Below are positions 25,858 to 34,822 of a DNA stretch of 64,000 nucleotides, one piece after another (position 1 is the stretch's first letter; the number at the start of each line of letters is the position of its first letter). The stretch is from NCBI GenBank assembly GCA_017448455.1, contig JAFSLL010000132.1:84839-148838 (forward strand), read 5' to 3'. The notes beneath the pieces are model-generated. The model was not told the DNA's origin, searched no databases, and was given only the letters and a program-made list of their open reading frames with translations. Both the position numbers and the translations under genes were made by a program. This stretch comes from Oscillospiraceae bacterium. GTDB taxonomy: Bacteria; Bacillota; Clostridia; Oscillospirales; Oscillospiraceae.

Positions 25858-28421
25858 GTTCCGCTTCTCCCTTCCTGCGTAAAGCTGTATGTTCCGGCGG
25901 AAATCTCTTCCGCCTCTTTGCCCGGCAAGCACAGCGTTGCCGAGCAGTTGGCCGGGATCGTGATGTTATATGTCACAGCTTCGCCTTCCCGACTCCATCC
26001 GCTTTCTACGGCGCCGTATACCGAATCATAGGCCAGGGAAATCCGCTCCAGCTGACCGACCGTGTGCAGCTCGATCACGAAGTGATTCTCTCGCCCGTCC
26101 AGTTTGACGCCGCAGAGCGTATCAAACAGCCACTGACAGCAGGCCCCCTTGGAGTAATGGTTCAGAGAGGCGTCCGGCGTCCAGTTCTCCCATACGGTGG
26201 TAGCTCCTTCCCGGATCTGCTGCATCCAGCCGATTTCGGGATTGGTCAGTGTGCGGAAAGCGTCGTCGCTCTCGCCCGCCTCGGTGAGCAGGCCAAAGAT
26301 GAAGGGCGTGGTCAAGAACCCCGTACCGATGCGATAGTTGCGCGCTCTGTTGAGCTTCACGATTTTGTCGAGCAGGTTCCGGCGCGCATCACCCTCGGCT
26401 AGGCCCAGACCGCAGGGGCGGGCGTATTTGCACATGCGGTCAGACTCGATCTCGCCGCCCTGCACAAAGTAATGGTTGTAGGCCTCTCGGGACTTCTCCG
26501 CAAGAAACGCGTAATCCGCCGCTTTCCCGTCTTTTAGATGTGCCGCCATCTCGGCCATCAACCGGGCGGAGTAGGAAAAATAGGCCGTGGCCTCCTCCGT
26601 CATGGGGAATAACAAGGCGGATTGAGGCGGTGCGCAGTCGTCCGGCTCCGTCCACTCGCCGAAGTGCTTGCCGCAGGCGACGATGTATTGATCGTATTTG
26701 CTGCGCTTTGGATTATTCAACGACAGAAGGTTCCGCTTGCCCAGCCGGGAACGGAAGAAAGCAAAGCACTTTTCCATGTTTGGCCAGAATTCCCGGATCA
26801 GGCAGTCGTCCCCGTAGCGCTTCCAGAAATACCAGGGGATTGTGATCATCGCGTCGCCCCAGCCTGCGCTGCCCTCCATGGAGATCCATTCGATGAAAGC
26901 GGATTTCCCGGGAGCAGAGGGGTTGATGTTGTATACCAGACCGTTTTCCTTCTGACAGTCGGCCACATCCCGCAGCCATTTGCGGAAGAAGGAACGCTGG
27001 TCCATCATGGTATTACCGGTATTGAAAAAGAGCTGCGCGTCGCCGGTCCAGCCCGCCCGCTCCCGGGTGGGGCAGTCGGTGGGCACGTCCAGGAAATTGC
27101 CCTTCACGCTCCAGAAAGTGTTCTGTACGATCTGATTGATCCCCGCGTCGGAGGATTCAAAGCGGAAGGTCGTGTCCATGTCGCTGTAGACAGCAATGGC
27201 AGTAAAGTTCTCTTTCCTGATTTCCTCCGGCCAGTCACGCAGCAGCACATAGCGAAAGCCCATCACCGTGAACTTCGGCTTGTACACATGGCGTTCGCCG
27301 TCGCAGGTCAGATCGTTGGTCTGAAAATGGCACCGGTCATATTCACTCTTCCAGGCGATGTTGGCCACGGTAAAATTGCCGTTCGCGTCCAGCTTCTCGC
27401 CGAAGGTCATCCTGCAGGTATGTCCGGCGGGACCGCAGACGGAGGTCTCCATATAACCGGCAATGTTCTGGCCGAAGTCCAGCACGGTTTGCCCGTCCGG
27501 GCAGTGCAGGATCTTAGGGCTTGAAAAGCGCTTCTGCTCCCGGACAGGCACGTTGTTTGAGGCGCAGACAATGCCGTCATAGCCTGTTTCCTGAGCATAT
27601 CCTCTGTAGGAGGGGCGACAGCGCAGGTCGACCACCTCGCCGTCTTTCATGTCCGCCAGGCGGATCGGGCCGTCGTTGGACCAGCGAAAATTTGCGTCTG
27701 TTCCGATGGTCTCCCGCTCGCCGTTTGCATAGGTGACTTCCAGCTGCGCAAGTGCCTTCGGCTCATGTCCGTATGTTTTGGCGTTTCCGAAAACTCCGGT
27801 TTTGCCGGCATACCAGCCATCAGCCAGCTCGATGGTCCACTCGTTCTCTATGTCCAGCAACTCGGTTATGTCATATGTCTGGTAGTGGACGCGTTTCTGA
27901 AAAGCCGTGGAGCCGGGCGTCAGAACCTGATCGCCCACGCGTCTGCCGTTGATATGGGTCTCATACAATCCGCAGGCCGTAGCATACAGCCGTGCCCGGA
28001 CGATTTCACCCTTAAGCTTGAAGCAACGCTTGAAATAATCCACCGGGTAACGCATATCCGGCTTTTTGTTGTGGCGATACGCGCCCATGATCCACTTGCC
28101 CTTCCAGTCGGAAGGGTGCAGAAGACCGATCTCGCAGGATGCCGTCTCGCTCCATTCGCCAGGCTCCCCGTTTTCGTCCCACAGCCGCAGCTGCCAGCGA
28201 ACCCGATCACGGCTTTGAAGCGTGAGCGGAAGCGAGGCGTGCATGGACGAGCTTTGCTCCATCGGGAATTCTCTCCATTCGTTCTCGTTGATGGAGCCGC
28301 GGAGCTGGTACGCACTTTGACAAGCAGCGCCTTTCACCTTCCAGGACACGCGGGGAGTCACAATATCGATCCCCATGGGGTTTGTCAAATATTCGGTCTT
28401 TAGCTGAATGGCTTTGATCAT
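25854..28421 (-). CDS. GH78 alpha-L-rhamnosidase
   Basis: This 855-residue protein has the full GH78 arrangement: an N-terminal domain opening EYLTNPMGIDIVTPRVSWKV, beta-sandwich domains with the YFKRCF and ATACGLYETHINGRRVGD segments, an (alpha/alpha)6 barrel with TDCPTRERAGWTGDAQ carrying conserved acid residues, and a C-terminal beta domain. It removes terminal alpha-L-rhamnose from polysaccharides or plant glycosides such as flavonoids. No signal peptide is seen. AGGAGGAG precedes the ATG. It overlaps the HPr-like gene before it and the SGNH esterase after it by ATGA junctions, giving a tight three-gene head to the operon. Confidence 0.9.
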   Translation of the reverse strand: MIKAIQLKTEYLTNPMGIDIVTPRVSWKVKGAACQSAYQLRGSINENEWREFPMEQSSSMHASLPLTLQSRDRVRWQLRLWDENGEPGEWSETASCEIGLLHPSDWKGKWIMGAYRHNKKPDMRYPVDYFKRCFKLKGEIVRARLYATACGLYETHINGRRVGDQVLTPGSTAFQKRVHYQTYDITELLDIENEWTIELADGWYAGKTGVFGNAKTYGHEPKALAQLEVTYANGERETIGTDANFRWSNDGPIRLADMKDGEVVDLRCRPSYRGYAQETGYDGIVCASNNVPVREQKRFSSPKILHCPDGQTVLDFGQNIAGYMETSVCGPAGHTCRMTFGEKLDANGNFTVANIAWKSEYDRCHFQTNDLTCDGERHVYKPKFTVMGFRYVLLRDWPEEIRKENFTAIAVYSDMDTTFRFESSDAGINQIVQNTFWSVKGNFLDVPTDCPTRERAGWTGDAQLFFNTGNTMMDQRSFFRKWLRDVADCQKENGLVYNINPSAPGKSAFIEWISMEGSAGWGDAMITIPWYFWKRYGDDCLIREFWPNMEKCFAFFRSRLGKRNLLSLNNPKRSKYDQYIVACGKHFGEWTEPDDCAPPQSALLFPMTEEATAYFSYSARLMAEMAAHLKDGKAADYAFLAEKSREAYNHYFVQGGEIESDRMCKYARPCGLGLAEGDARRNLLDKIVKLNRARNYRIGTGFLTTPFIFGLLTEAGESDDAFRTLTNPEIGWMQQIREGATTVWENWTPDASLNHYSKGACCQWLFDTLCGVKLDGRENHFVIELHTVGQLERISLAYDSVYGAVESGWSREGEAVTYNITIPANCSATLCLPGKEAEEISAGTYSFTQEGRSGT

Positions 28422-28672
28422 GACAGCTCCTCCTTATCCCGTCCTTCAATGAAACTACCCAGTGCCTGGCAGATCTCCCTGCCCCGCTCTTCGTCGGCGT
28501 CGATCTGGAGCAGGATGGGTTTTGCCAGGTCAAAACAGAAAAGCCCCATGATGGATTTGGCATCCACCATCGTCTCATCGCCGCAGAGCTGCATCTTTTC
28601 CGGAAATTGAGATACGAGCGCCACAAAGTCCTTAGCCTCGGTGATGCTGCGTAGTTTGATCGTTCTTTTCAT
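28418..28672 (-). CDS. HPr-like protein lacking the phosphorylatable histidine
   Basis: The 84-residue protein follows HPr in its central and last thirds, including DAKSIMGLFCFDL, where the serine corresponds to Ser46, the HPr-kinase site. The first loop, normally GxHARPA with His15, reads SITEAKDFVALV, so the residue used by the phosphotransferase system is absent. Bacillus Crh is the known precedent: it lacks His15, keeps Ser46, and works only in catabolite control through CcpA. A comparable regulatory role for this operon's own enzymes is an inference. It is the first gene of the leftward operon, overlapping GH78 by ATGA. Confidence 0.7.
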   Translation of the reverse strand: MKRTIKLRSITEAKDFVALVSQFPEKMQLCGDETMVDAKSIMGLFCFDLAKPILLQIDADEERGREICQALGSFIEGRDKEELS

Positions 28673-28788
28673 GGCACAGTCCTTTTCCAGCTTTTGATGT
28701 GTTCATGATACACGGAAGGCTCAGCAAAAAACATCTCCCCGGTAGCTAAAGACCGTTCTTTTCTTCGCCAGTCATAAAATCATTTGTC

Positions 28789-28805
28789 TGAGATAAACTA
28801 TCTCA
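28789..28805. promoter_or_regulatory. Palindromic operator between AraC gene and glycan operon
   Basis: TGAGATAAACTATCTCA is a perfect 7-3-7 inverted repeat, adjoining the -35 box of the AraC promoter and about 115 bases upstream of the HPr-like start. It is a good candidate site for the AraC regulator or a catabolite regulator. Confidence 0.55.
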
Positions 28806-28834
28806 TTGCTTTTCACCGGTTTTTCCGGTATGAT
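28806..28834 (+). promoter_or_regulatory. Promoter of the AraC regulator
   Basis: TTGCTT, 17 bases, TATGAT, with the start expected near 28841, about 23 bases before the ATG. Confidence 0.55.
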
Positions 28835-28863
28835 AAACATACAAAACAGGGGGAGATGAGCTC

Positions 28864-29940
28864 ATGGAACACGTCACACGCGAGCAGATCTATCACATTC
28901 TGCAAAACCTGAGCAATGTGGAGATCTCCTATACCGAGTACTCCCGGACGAAGCTGGACTATGAGGAGTACCAGACCTACTTTGACTATTTCAATAACCA
29001 TGTTTTACGCAGCCACAATCTCAGTCGTTTCTATTTTCCGATCCCTCTGAGTCGGGATGCAAAGATCCCGAAGAATGTGACTGACTGGGGTGTCATTTCC
29101 GAAAAAATGACCATCCTGCCCGGCTTCGACATGGCTGTTTCCAAGATGTTCAACTTCCCGGATTCCACCAGCCATTGCTGCGATTATTACACGATGATCT
29201 ATCTGATGGAGGGCAGCGGCAGGCTGGAGCTGGATGAAGGCAGTTTCACCTTAAACCCGGGCGACTTTTACCTGATCCCCGCCGGGGTCTATTACGGAGC
29301 GACTTGCGTCCCGGAAAGCATCTGTGTCTATTTCGATATGCGCCGCAGCTTTCTCAGCGCAGAGTACAAGGCGATTTTTCAAGACGACGCTCGGCTCAGC
29401 GACTTCTTTGTGGAGAGCTTAAAAAGCGAATCGACCATGACCTATCTGGCCATTCATACGGACAATTCCCAGATCATCCGCAATCGTGTGCTGGATGTGT
29501 TTGCCGAATACATCAACCAGTACAAGTTCTGCAACGCAGCCATGAAGAATTATCTGGCCCTGCTGATGACCAGCGTCCTCCGAAATCCCAACACCGCTAT
29601 CGACTCTTCCGTTGCGATCAGCCACCTGGAGCAGCAGTACCGCCAGGTGCTGGATTACCTGAAGCAGAATTATCAGACCGCCAGCCTGGACGAGATTGCG
29701 GAGCAGCTGCATTTCAGCAAGCAATATATCTGCAAGATCGTCAAGAGCGCCTCAGGAAAAACCTTCCAGACACTCTTGATGGAGATTCGGCTGCAGATGG
29801 TGGCGGACTATCTTCGTGAGACCGCACTGCCCATGGAGAGCATCGCCGAGCTCTGCGGCTTCAGCACCGCCGCCCACCTCAGCCGCAGCTTCAAAAACGC
29901 CTACGGGATGCCGCCGTCCGCGTATCGGGCCTGCCAGTGA
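28864..29940 (+). CDS. AraC-family regulator of the glycan operon
   Basis: The 358-residue protein has an N-terminal region of about 90 residues, a cupin sensor (about 95-175, with LNPGDFYLIPAGVYYGA), a linker, and a C-terminal double helix-turn-helix (about 255-355: LDEIAEQLHFSKQYICKIVK and ESIAELCGFSTAAHLSRSFK). AraC proteins with sugar-binding cupins usually activate neighbouring catabolic genes when their inducer is present. It is divergent from the nine-gene operon, with a palindrome in between, so it most likely controls that operon. AGGGGGAGATG stands before the ATG. A strong terminator closes the gene. Confidence 0.85.
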   Translation: MEHVTREQIYHILQNLSNVEISYTEYSRTKLDYEEYQTYFDYFNNHVLRSHNLSRFYFPIPLSRDAKIPKNVTDWGVISEKMTILPGFDMAVSKMFNFPDSTSHCCDYYTMIYLMEGSGRLELDEGSFTLNPGDFYLIPAGVYYGATCVPESICVYFDMRRSFLSAEYKAIFQDDARLSDFFVESLKSESTMTYLAIHTDNSQIIRNRVLDVFAEYINQYKFCNAAMKNYLALLMTSVLRNPNTAIDSSVAISHLEQQYRQVLDYLKQNYQTASLDEIAEQLHFSKQYICKIVKSASGKTFQTLLMEIRLQMVADYLRETALPMESIAELCGFSTAAHLSRSFKNAYGMPPSAYRACQ

Positions 29941-29969
29941 GCTAACATAAAGAAACGTAAAACCAGTGC

Positions 29970-30019
29970 TGACAGGAAGAAACACCTTGCTCAGAAAAGC
30001 GAGGTGTTTCTTCCTGTCA
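29970..30019. terminator. Bidirectional terminator after the AraC gene
   Basis: A stem of about 20 bp (TGACAGGAAGAAACACCT and its complement) with a short A-rich loop. It lies between convergent genes and includes the last bases of the epimerase gene. Confidence 0.75.
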
Positions 30020-31540
30020 TTCTACATCAAGCTCTGAGACGATTTTGGGATATTCTCTCATTTCATCACTCTCATGGAGCGGATCCCAGACCTGGGCAAA
30101 AAACTTGTCAACCTTAGCTCTCTGTCCGTAGTTCCAGCTCTTTCTCTCACACAAATCGCACCAATGGCCACCTTGAAGAATCAGACGTGGACTTGCATCA
30201 AACTCATGGCCGAAGGCGCAGCGGAAGCGCAGCTTCGTCCTCCAGTCGCCAGTCTCCATGGAATCGGATATGCATTCGCCTCCACGAAATATTGCCGCGC
30301 CTTTCACATCATCCAACGACAGCGCACTCTCCGGCTTGCTCTCATCGTAGCCATGATCAATGTGGACAACATTTTTCCAATATGGGAAGTGGGTCAGTTC
30401 CCGGTATTTCTTCGGCATCTTCTCCCACGCCTTGCGGCTGCCCCAGAAAGCGTCGATATGATCCTCCACGTTGTCGGTGATAAACCGTTCCGTACCGTCT
30501 TCTTCTCTGGCAAGCTTGCCGAAAGTACCGCTGATGATTTTTCCCATTAAGAGCTGTCCACCAGGTATTTTGCAGATTTTCTTAGCAAGCGGGGCAATTA
30601 TACCGAGGTTTTTCAAATACTCCTTATAGAAATACTCCATGGAATCGTTTTGAAAATGCAGATAATTTTCCAACTTATCGGAATCCAGATAATACTGTCC
30701 GTGGAAATTACGGGTAGCCTGCATTTTCGGTTTGAGAATATAAGAAAGATCCCGGAAGCCAAGTTCTCCATACAGTCGATTGTACATCTCTGCAGTAGAC
30801 ACACGGCAGCTTTCGCCTCCGCCGATGTTATAGATATGCTCCCAAAAGTCCCCGTTCAGTTTCCCCTCGGCCTCATATCTGGCCAAATGCTCCAGCAGGA
30901 TGCCGGAGTCGCGGTCAGAGACATATTCCAGAACATTATCAAAGCAGTTGTGAAACATGACTGGATCGGCAACCTTTGCCATCGTCGGGCCAATAATGCC
31001 AGTCTGACGTAAAACTGCCCAGTATTTGAGCTCGGATTCCACGACCAGGCGTTCTGCTGCTACCTTGGATACTGCATAATAGTCAAACATACTGGGTTTG
31101 ATCGGATCTCCCACGCGGCCCCAGTGAATTGGCGGCATGCGGTCTCCTGTTTCGGCAACAGTTCCGATGTAAACAAATTTGCAGGACCTCTCTCGCCCCT
31201 GCTCGACAATGGCTCGGAGAAGATTTTTGGTGGAACCGTAGTTGATCCTCATAGCCTTCGCCGGATCGAAGTTCGGCTGAGGATAGATATAGACTGCCGC
31301 GTGAAGGATCAGATCTGCCTTGGCAACACACTTTGCGACCGTCTCATAGTCACAGAGATCACCCCAACAAATCTCAATTCCTGACTTGTTTTTATATGGC
31401 TCCAGCTTCTTGCGATTCTTCTTGCTGTCTCTGACTAACACTATGGTGTGGTAGCAGTCGGTATGGCAGGCCATGCGTTCCAGAGCCTGAGACCCCATTA
31501 CACCTGTGGCACCAGTCAGGAAGACGATCGGTTTTGCCAT
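30017..31540 (-). CDS. NAD(P)-dependent epimerase/dehydratase-type SDR with zinc-finger-like tail
   Basis: The first 330 residues of this 507-residue protein form an extended SDR: FLTGATGVMGSQALERM binds the dinucleotide, GTVAETGD carries the serine/threonine region, and YYAVSKVAAERLV gives the Tyr-x3-Lys catalytic pair. Beyond a helical linker, the last 90 residues contain FRCAFGHEFDASPRLILQ and GGHWCDLCER, a Cys/His pattern suggesting a treble-clef zinc knuckle. I know no characterised SDR with this tail. It is the last gene of the redox operon. The ATG at 31540 with GAAGGGTG upstream is favoured over the GTG at 31549, which overlaps the previous stop. Substrate unknown; steroid, terpenoid or aromatic alcohols are possible. 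Confidence 0.7.
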   Translation of the reverse strand: MAKPIVFLTGATGVMGSQALERMACHTDCYHTIVLVRDSKKNRKKLEPYKNKSGIEICWGDLCDYETVAKCVAKADLILHAAVYIYPQPNFDPAKAMRINYGSTKNLLRAIVEQGRERSCKFVYIGTVAETGDRMPPIHWGRVGDPIKPSMFDYYAVSKVAAERLVVESELKYWAVLRQTGIIGPTMAKVADPVMFHNCFDNVLEYVSDRDSGILLEHLARYEAEGKLNGDFWEHIYNIGGGESCRVSTAEMYNRLYGELGFRDLSYILKPKMQATRNFHGQYYLDSDKLENYLHFQNDSMEYFYKEYLKNLGIIAPLAKKICKIPGGQLLMGKIISGTFGKLAREEDGTERFITDNVEDHIDAFWGSRKAWEKMPKKYRELTHFPYWKNVVHIDHGYDESKPESALSLDDVKGAAIFRGGECISDSMETGDWRTKLRFRCAFGHEFDASPRLILQGGHWCDLCERKSWNYGQRAKVDKFFAQVWDPLHESDEMREYPKIVSELDVE

Positions 31541-31541
31541 A

Positions 31542-32558
31542 TCAATCACCCTTCATAGCCTTGACGTCTTTGGCCTTCCCATCCAGAATATCCACACTCA
31601 GGCGAACGGACTGGCCAATGGCAGCGTCGATGTCGTCCTCGGTCACACCCAAGGGCACGCAGCCCAGATTTTTATCCATGAATTGATTGGAGCACTGCAG
31701 CTTCGTGTACTTGACCATGTCCAGACCACCCTCGATCCCGCGCTTTTTCTGATCGCGCTTGATCTTCATACCAGCCATGGCGTACATCCAGTCGGGAATC
31801 GTGATGATCTTTTTGTTCGGGCAGCCAAGGTGCTTATGAAAGATCTTCAGCATTTCTTTCCAGGTCATGTTAAACCAGCCGATGGGATAGCAGTTGCCGC
31901 CCCTGTTTCGTTCCAGCGCACCTGCGATCGCCTGGCCTACTTGTCGGATCGTGACCATAGCGGTGCCGCCTTTGGGCCACATGGTTGCTCCCTTCATGGA
32001 GCGGATGCTCTCCACCATGTAGACCCACACAGGGCGTCTGCCGGGTTGTGCGCCGAAGATGTAGGACAGCTCCAGAACAGCCACATCAAAGTTTTCATCC
32101 GCGTACTTCATGGCGACTGTCTCCTGATCGCGGCGGGAGCGAATATATGGATGCGTCTCATACAGCTTCATTTCCGGGCATGTCCGGTCAGAATACGCGA
32201 AGCAGGATCCACAGATGACACTGTGTTTTACACCGCATTCTTTTGCCAGACGGAGAAGTCGGTCTGTGGGGTCGATGTTGAACTTTTTAAACATATCGTA
32301 TACAGGCGCAGGGCCTTCAACGCGCTCATCGATACCTGCGGCAAACACGAATCCCTCGCAGCCTTTGAACAGCTCACGAATCTCATCGTCGCTCATGTTC
32401 ATAAAGTTCCCGGGAATAATCTCCATTTCTTCCGGGATTCCTGCGTCCTTGGACGGAGTACGCCGTGCCAGTGTCTTTACATGATGCCCCCGTGCGATCA
32501 GTTCTCTGGCTCCTTCGCTGCCGAGGAGTCCTGTTCCGCCTAAAATCAATACGTTCAT
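31542..32558 (-). CDS. NAD-dependent epimerase/dehydratase-type SDR
   Basis: This 338-residue protein opens with the nucleotide-binding ILGGTGLLGSEGARELIARG. It continues as an atypical extended SDR: VICGSCFAYSDR in the active-site region, then IRSRRDQE, where the usual YxxxK is not preserved in its normal form. It ends with a small helical substrate domain. A redox or isomerase role towards the operon's substrate is likely, but the weak catalytic motif means binding or regulation cannot be excluded. GGAGG precedes the ATG; its stop is one base from the next ATG. Similar pairs of epimerase-like proteins are not part of the classical bile-acid operon. Confidence 0.65.
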   Translation of the reverse strand: MNVLILGGTGLLGSEGARELIARGHHVKTLARRTPSKDAGIPEEMEIIPGNFMNMSDDEIRELFKGCEGFVFAAGIDERVEGPAPVYDMFKKFNIDPTDRLLRLAKECGVKHSVICGSCFAYSDRTCPEMKLYETHPYIRSRRDQETVAMKYADENFDVAVLELSYIFGAQPGRRPVWVYMVESIRSMKGATMWPKGGTAMVTIRQVGQAIAGALERNRGGNCYPIGWFNMTWKEMLKIFHKHLGCPNKKIITIPDWMYAMAGMKIKRDQKKRGIEGGLDMVKYTKLQCSNQFMDKNLGCVPLGVTEDDIDAAIGQSVRLSVDILDGKAKDVKAMKGD

Positions 32559-32633
32559 AGTAACCTCCGATTTTTTTCAATCATAATACATAGCTCGGGA
32601 GACCGAATGATACAGTCTCCCGAGCACCTGTGT

Positions 32634-32846
32634 TTACGCCAGAGTCTTCAGGTCTTCTTCCAGAGCCTTGACCTGCTCTTTTGTCATCTTGGCCTGGGGG
32701 AATTTCACGCACATGCCGAGTTTCATGCCCAGGGCCATCTTGAGCTGGGGATTCTTGGAGAAGCCGGGAGAATACTTCTCAATGAGGGCAACGGCTTCAG
32801 GGCTTTCCAGAACTTCTTTCAGGGTGCTGTCATAAGAGATTGCCAT
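32634..32846 (-). CDS. Small 70-residue conserved-looking protein
   Basis: The protein starts MAISYDSTLKEVLESPEAVA and contains LIEKYSPGF, KMALGMKLG and a lysine/glutamate-rich helical end, with AGGAGG before the ATG. It is soluble, probably all-helical and has no cysteines apart from one (GMCVKF). I recall related short modules at the ends of larger bacterial enzymes, but cannot name a family or role. It lies between the OYE reductase and the epimerase genes with spacing of 36 and 75 bases, so it is transcribed with them, and may be an accessory or stabilising subunit. Confidence 0.65.
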   Translation of the reverse strand: MAISYDSTLKEVLESPEAVALIEKYSPGFSKNPQLKMALGMKLGMCVKFPQAKMTKEQVKALEEDLKTLA

Positions 32847-32882
32847 TTTGTTTCCTCCTGTTTTTCTGTTTTTATGATTGAC

Positions 32883-34802
32883 TTAGAGTTTGCTTACCGC
32901 TTCATACGCCTCGCGTGTGGCGTTCATAATATCCCGGCACTTAACGCTGTCACCGATAGGAATCACCGGGCAGATATCTGTGTAGGCCTCACTGTCTAAG
33001 CTGTCGGGAATATAGCCCATGGCCAGCAGAACAGTGTCGCAAGGAATGACCTGTTTCCCACCGGCGTTCTCTACAACCACGCCTTCCGGTGTGATTTCCA
33101 CCACCTTCGCGTTTGTCAGGTAACTGGCTCGACTATTGGCCATCATCTCTCGCAGGATGTTCTCATTCTGCTGGAATGGAGGATCCGGCATCATTTGATC
33201 GGCCATCTCCACCACAGTTACGTCATGGCCGTTGTGATCAAAATGCAGCGATGCTTCAATGCCCACCTGACCACCGCCCGCAATGACGACGCGTTTACCG
33301 ACAGGAACCAGATTCTTCAGGGCCTTTTCGCAGGAATAGACATTGTCCCCGTCGATCCCGGGAATAGACTTCGGAGCCAGAATCCGTCCTCCGGTCGCCC
33401 AGATGATTATGTCCGGTGCAAAGTCCGCCACCGCACCATGGCTTGCCTCTGTGTATAGCCTCAGCGTCACATCGGATTTAAGCAGCTGGGTGTTGTAGTA
33501 GTTACAGAGCCGAATCATGTCCCGCTTCATGTACGGTGCCGCGGCGGCGATTGCCTTGCCGCCAACGCGAGAAGTCTTTTCCCACAGCTCAACCTGATGC
33601 CCAATCTTTGCTGCCATCAGCGCTGCGGCACAGCCGGCAGGCCCCCCGCCGACAACGAGCACTTTCTTAGGAGTGGTCGTCGGCTGGAGTTTCCGTTCCG
33701 ATTCGAAGCCCGTAAAGGGATTGAGTGCGCATTTAACGTGTTCAAAGCGCATGATACTGCCGATGCATCCTTCGTTGCAGGAAATGCAGGGGCGAATATC
33801 TTCAGGCCGCTTTTCCGCAATCTTATTAGGAAGCTCCGGATCGGCAAGCAAGCCGCGACCAATGACCGCAATGTCACAGACACCGCTTTCCAGAGCTGCC
33901 TCTGCTTTTTCTACATCGCCCAGACGACCATGAGTCAGAACCGGGATACTAACCGCTTCCTTTACAGCTTTGGCACTATGGGTCTGCATAGTCATTTCCT
34001 GATAGAAGACCGCAGGCATAGCGAGCTGCCACCTCTCATAACAACCTGCGTCCACATGCAGCGCATCAAAGCCTGCTTCCTCAAGAATCTTCGCGAGTTC
34101 AATACCTTCTTCCAGCTGACGGAAGCCAGGATAAGGAACGCCGTGGTCGGGACAGAACTTGATGAGCACCGGGAAATCCTTTCCGGCCACTTCTTTGGCG
34201 ATGTTCAGCAGCTCAATCGGGAAGGTGGCGCGGCCGCGGACGTCGCCGCCGTACTTGTCCGTACGGGTGTTCCAGGCAGCGGTCAGGAACTGGTCGCCCA
34301 GATAACCGCCGTAGAAGTGCAGCTCGATACAGTCAGCGCCTGCCTGAACCGCCATTTCCACATCCTTGCGGAAATAATCTTCCATGATGCTGATCTCTTC
34401 CAGCGTCATCTCATGGCAAGGAAGATCCGGAATATACAGCCAGCCGCAGGCGGACGCACTGATGGGCACATCGTAGGCCTTGGCGTTGGCACCCATGCGG
34501 CCGCAGCCGGGCATGAACTGAAACCCCACCGTGCAGCCTTTTTCATGGGCGCGACGGCAGATCTCCGTCAGTCCCGGCAGGGACGCCTCGTTGAGCACCA
34601 TCGACGAGGGAATGTCCTCAAAGTAATCGGTGATCAGCATATTGATCAGAAGCATGCCCACGCCGCCGTCAATGCGGGCGCTGTAGTATTCCACCGTTGC
34701 AGGATTCGCATCCTGGCCGAGATCCACGCCCATCGGCGCCATGACAATCCTGTTTTTCAGTTCCATAGACCCGATCCGGGTTTTTTCCATCAACTTCTGC
34801 AT
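32883..34802 (-). CDS. Old-yellow-enzyme-type reductase with 4Fe-4S and FAD domain (BaiCD/FadH-like)
   Basis: This 639-residue protein has the layout of 2,4-dienoyl-CoA reductase and of bile-acid reductases BaiCD/BaiH. It has an FMN TIM barrel (1-335, ending VIGRGLLADPELPNK), a 4Fe-4S motif Cys339-x2-Cys342-x3-Cys346-x11-Cys358, an FAD site VLVVGGGPAGCAA (381-393) and an NAD(P)H site VVIAGGGQVGIEA near 495. These enzymes reduce activated C=C bonds using NAD(P)H. The FMN-site motif HxxHGY or HxxNGY is here H162-FYGGY167: the first His and the Tyr remain, the middle His/Asn is glycine, so substrate contacts differ from classical members. GGAGG precedes the ATG. Central enzyme of the redox operon. 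Confidence 0.85.
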   Translation of the reverse strand: MQKLMEKTRIGSMELKNRIVMAPMGVDLGQDANPATVEYYSARIDGGVGMLLINMLITDYFEDIPSSMVLNEASLPGLTEICRRAHEKGCTVGFQFMPGCGRMGANAKAYDVPISASACGWLYIPDLPCHEMTLEEISIMEDYFRKDVEMAVQAGADCIELHFYGGYLGDQFLTAAWNTRTDKYGGDVRGRATFPIELLNIAKEVAGKDFPVLIKFCPDHGVPYPGFRQLEEGIELAKILEEAGFDALHVDAGCYERWQLAMPAVFYQEMTMQTHSAKAVKEAVSIPVLTHGRLGDVEKAEAALESGVCDIAVIGRGLLADPELPNKIAEKRPEDIRPCISCNEGCIGSIMRFEHVKCALNPFTGFESERKLQPTTTPKKVLVVGGGPAGCAAALMAAKIGHQVELWEKTSRVGGKAIAAAAPYMKRDMIRLCNYYNTQLLKSDVTLRLYTEASHGAVADFAPDIIIWATGGRILAPKSIPGIDGDNVYSCEKALKNLVPVGKRVVIAGGGQVGIEASLHFDHNGHDVTVVEMADQMMPDPPFQQNENILREMMANSRASYLTNAKVVEITPEGVVVENAGGKQVIPCDTVLLAMGYIPDSLDSEAYTDICPVIPIGDSVKCRDIMNATREAYEAVSKL

Positions 34803-34822
34803 GATGAAAGACCTCCTATTCG

